A DNA stretch of 64,000 bases from Desulfosporosinus orientis DSM 765 (GTDB lineage Bacteria > Bacillota > Desulfitobacteriia > Desulfitobacteriales > Desulfitobacteriaceae): NCBI RefSeq assembly GCF_000235605.1, contig NC_016584.1, forward strand, positions 2,096,001-2,160,000. The letters run 5' to 3'. The notes beneath the pieces are model-generated. The model made no database searches and was not told the origin of the DNA. It was given only the letters and a program-made list of their open reading frames with translations. This document shows positions 61,670 through 64,000 of the stretch, one piece after another (the stretch's first letter is position 1; each line of letters starts with the position of its first letter). Made by a program: the position numbers and the translations under genes.

Positions 61670-64000
61670 TCGCATTCGAATTTTAAATCATGAGAAAATG
61701 GCGGATCTTGATCTCCGCTTTTCTCAAGGCCCTGTGGTAATAAAATTTGCGGAAATAAGCCAGCAGAAGTTGTTTTATGAGCTTCTGTTTAGTTTATTAT
61801 TTAACCGGAAGGATTCTCTTGTCTTGCAAGGACTAAAACAGAATACTTCCGTTGAGATTTGGGTGCTTGAAGAATTCGGCCGCTTTCATATTCGCTTTGA
61901 ATACCAGCCCAAAAAAGGTGATTGGGAGCTGGACATATCTATTGGAAAGGAAGATTATCAGTTCGTATGTCTTCTGGAAGGCATGAGCCCGGGGAACTAT
62001 TTCTTTAAATGTAAGGAGCAGACGTTTTTCCAGGGAAGAGCTATCCAATGGCCGGAATACAGTGGTCCGGGTCATCTCCTTCAGCGCATTCGAAATCTGC
62101 GCCAAGGCGGAGATGATGAACTGTCAGTAAGCAAAGTCCGTGCTTCCATTGCCGGAGCACTAAAGCGGCTTAAAGATCAGCAAGAGGGTATGGAACAGGT
62201 TAAAGCTGAGTGTGAAGTTCTCAGGAGTGAATGGGAAAGTATCCATCGTCAGCAGGAAGAAGAGCGCTTGATGCAAATAGAAATAAAAAACCTGCAAGAA
62301 AAAGCTGACATTTTGGCCGATAGGATTGCTGTAACAAAGAAAATTCAAGACAGAATCAACTGCTTGTTGGAAAATCCCGATTATCGGGAGCTGCGGCACC
62401 TCCAAGAGGAGATCAATGGGTTGGAAGAACGCCGGCAATACTTAAATACTGCCCTGGGTGCTAATTCGGATGGGTCTTGTGTGGATTGGGGCATTATCGA
62501 GAGTTATCGGGAAGAATGTGCCGAGTGGGCTGGGCACCAGAAAAACGTTGATTACCTAGAATTGGGAATTAAAAATCGCCAGGAAAAAGTTCTTGAGATT
62601 GAGCAAGACCTTCAATTGTCAGGATACCAAGGATTTCAAGAGGATGAGGATGAGCAATTAAGAAAGGTAGTCCAGGAGCGAGAGATTGCTCAAGAAAAAT
62701 GCCGCAAACTTGGCGTTTCAAAACGTGTACTGCATAGGCTGGAAAATTTATTAGCCCGGGAAAAGTCTCAAGCGGAAGACTTGGAGATTATGGCAGCTGT
62801 AACAACGTCAGATATTGAGTGGATTTTACATAAAGAAAAGCAATTGGCAAAATGGCGGAATTCCAAACTGGGAGGCTTCTTAGACGGAACATTGAAGAAA
62901 CGAATGGGGGTAAAAAGCATTGCCGAAACCCTTTCCTCCCATCTTCTCCACTATTACAAGAGTTACCAAACTTCAAACTATGAGGAATTTACGAATAAGC
63001 TGGAAAAATATCGCACACAACAACAGCGGATTCAAAAGATTAAGGGACAAATTCTGCAAGTGCAGGCAAAAATAAATCAAGAGCAGCACCTGCGAAGGAT
63101 GGAAACTTACTACAGCCAAAGGATAGAGGGAGCGTTAAAGGCAGTTCATGCCGCTGATTTTGCCGAATGGCTAAGAGGATGGAAAAATTTTAAGCAGAAA
63201 AAAGAACAGATCTCCTTAGACAGGGCTGAAATAACGACTTTAAGGGAAAAGCTGTCCCTTGAAGAAAAGAACCTGGCAGCTTGTACGGAAGGACTCCGTG
63301 AAAAACTGAAGAATTGGGATATTCCTACATCGAATAGGGAAGAAGTGCTGGCAGCTGTTTTGAACCTTTCAGCACTCCTGCATGAGAAAAGGGAAGCTGA
63401 TAGGGAAATCAGCGCGTATTCAGAGAAGTATCAGCGTCTACTGGGAGAACGGAATATGGAACAGCTTTCCGAAAAATTGGAACCCTTAGCAGAGTTAGAA
63501 CGAGAACTATGCTTCAGCCCGGAAGAAAGGCTGGCTGACATAACAACCTGGACTCAAGAGCATGCCCAGCTCCAGACCCGCATTAACGCCTTGAAACAAC
63601 GCCTTCAAAGGAGTCCAGTAACTTCAAACTTAACACTGCTGGAGAAAAAGATTACTAAGCTTAAAGGGCAATGGACAGCTTATGAGGATTTAGGTCATGC
63701 TCTAGAGGAAGCTCAAGCCTTGTTGGAATTGTCTTGGCAGGAATGGCAAACCAACCACGAACCATCTCTAAACCGAGAAAAGCAATGGATTAGTGAACAT
63801 ACATTTTCTTTAACGGCATTGAGATCGGGCAACGAAGAAATTCAGGCACTGAGGAACTATTTTGCTTATCGAATGGCCGTCGCCCAGTTAGCCCTGGGTG
63901 TAAATACGGATATACCTTTGTTTTTCTCAGTTGGCAATATTAAAAGCGGTCTGCAGAGTTTTTGGGAGGACGCAACTAACTATTTGCAGACTTTAGCATT
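61659..64000 (+). CDS. SbcC/YhaN-like coiled-coil protein with degenerate ATPase motifs, partial
   Basis: The frame is open from ATG 61659 to the window end (780 residues seen). It begins like YhaN (MIIDRIRILNHEKMADLDLR, FSQGPVVIKF), but where the family has GPNEAGKST the chain reads FAEISQQKL, so Walker A is absent. Long heptad-rich coiled coils span about 165-700. Near the end, LRSGNEEIQALRNYFAYRMA occupies the ABC-signature position and IPLFFSVGN replaces the Walker B LILDDP. The ORF is in the same unit as the SbcD-like gene, with overlapping ends. Family assignment rests on order and spacing. Confidence 0.75.
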   Translation, partial: MIIDRIRILNHEKMADLDLRFSQGPVVIKFAEISQQKLFYELLFSLLFNRKDSLVLQGLKQNTSVEIWVLEEFGRFHIRFEYQPKKGDWELDISIGKEDYQFVCLLEGMSPGNYFFKCKEQTFFQGRAIQWPEYSGPGHLLQRIRNLRQGGDDELSVSKVRASIAGALKRLKDQQEGMEQVKAECEVLRSEWESIHRQQEEERLMQIEIKNLQEKADILADRIAVTKKIQDRINCLLENPDYRELRHLQEEINGLEERRQYLNTALGANSDGSCVDWGIIESYREECAEWAGHQKNVDYLELGIKNRQEKVLEIEQDLQLSGYQGFQEDEDEQLRKVVQEREIAQEKCRKLGVSKRVLHRLENLLAREKSQAEDLEIMAAVTTSDIEWILHKEKQLAKWRNSKLGGFLDGTLKKRMGVKSIAETLSSHLLHYYKSYQTSNYEEFTNKLEKYRTQQQRIQKIKGQILQVQAKINQEQHLRRMETYYSQRIEGALKAVHAADFAEWLRGWKNFKQKKEQISLDRAEITTLREKLSLEEKNLAACTEGLREKLKNWDIPTSNREEVLAAVLNLSALLHEKREADREISAYSEKYQRLLGERNMEQLSEKLEPLAELERELCFSPEERLADITTWTQEHAQLQTRINALKQRLQRSPVTSNLTLLEKKITKLKGQWTAYEDLGHALEEAQALLELSWQEWQTNHEPSLNREKQWISEHTFSLTALRSGNEEIQALRNYFAYRMAVAQLALGVNTDIPLFFSVGNIKSGLQSFWEDATNYLQTLA

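Noticed and set aside
1-64000. CRISPR arrays, tRNA and rRNA genes
   Set aside because: No regularly spaced direct repeats, no tRNA cloverleaf with CCA-type ends and no rRNA sequence were noticed in reading.

Overview
The window looks like a chromosomal segment of a spore-forming, mainly anaerobic Firmicute of the Desulfosporosinus/Desulfitobacterium type (Peptococcales). This placement is inferred from gene content, not from an rRNA gene. The supporting features are strong AGGAGG ribosome sites, a Spo0E-like peptide, an SdpR/SdpI pair, a hybrid-cluster protein, a cytochrome bd operon, a pyruvate kinase with a C-terminal PEP-utilising domain, and a large surface protein with CW_binding_2 repeats. 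No rRNA, tRNA or CRISPR array was seen.

Layout. 1-5.6 kb: the cytochrome bd operon cydA(partial)-cydB-cydD-cydC, converging on rmuC, then a large dCache-HAMP-PAS-GGDEF-HD-GYP protein (7.2-9.8 kb). 9.9-13.5 kb: a TPP-riboswitch-controlled thiamine salvage operon, thiD-cytX-thiM-thiE, followed by an unlinked Spo0E-like peptide. 13.6-26 kb is an accessory zone. It holds a dispersed structured repeat, IS4-type and lectin-like remnants, a 1549-residue secreted surface protein with an internal SGNH esterase domain, a DUF2442 protein, a MalT-like LuxR regulator with an amino-acid permease, serine-recombinase remnants, and an AT-rich two-gene module that resembles a toxin-antitoxin pair. 26-28.6 kb: an SDR oxidoreductase, then 860 bases without a gene that look like one or two structured non-coding RNAs, then an AI-2E-type permease. 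28.7-34 kb: two tandem YhgE/Pip proteins and a small unknown protein. 34.2-43.3 kb: a second repeat copy, a D-aminoacylase, a metallo-beta-lactamase-fold enzyme, the carboxyspermidine pathway pair, and gap-pyk. 43.4-54.3 kb: a double MerR regulator with an ABC-2 exporter, an RlmN/Cfr-type radical SAM enzyme, threonine aldolase, MarR plus alkyl-sulfatase-like hydrolase, a TauE/SafE exporter, sdpR-sdpI, and an unassigned permease. 54.3-57.9 kb: hcp with a CRP/FNR-type palindrome and a divergent 29-residue membrane peptide, a third repeat copy, and small genes. 57.9-64 kb: Fpg/Nei glycosylase, LapA-like protein, GerMN lipoprotein, and a two-gene unit that runs off the window end.

The most unusual content is at the right end. 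An SbcD/YhaO-like phosphoesterase-fold protein has lost most of its metal ligands. It overlaps a long coiled-coil SbcC/YhaN-like partner whose Walker A and Walker B positions are also replaced. Together they read as a pseudo-SbcCD complex. The other candidates for something undescribed are the RNA locus at 26.8-27.5 kb, which contains a perfect 18-bp long-range stem, and the dispersed structured repeat found as two long and two short copies. Functions rest on motif reading; no database search was possible.
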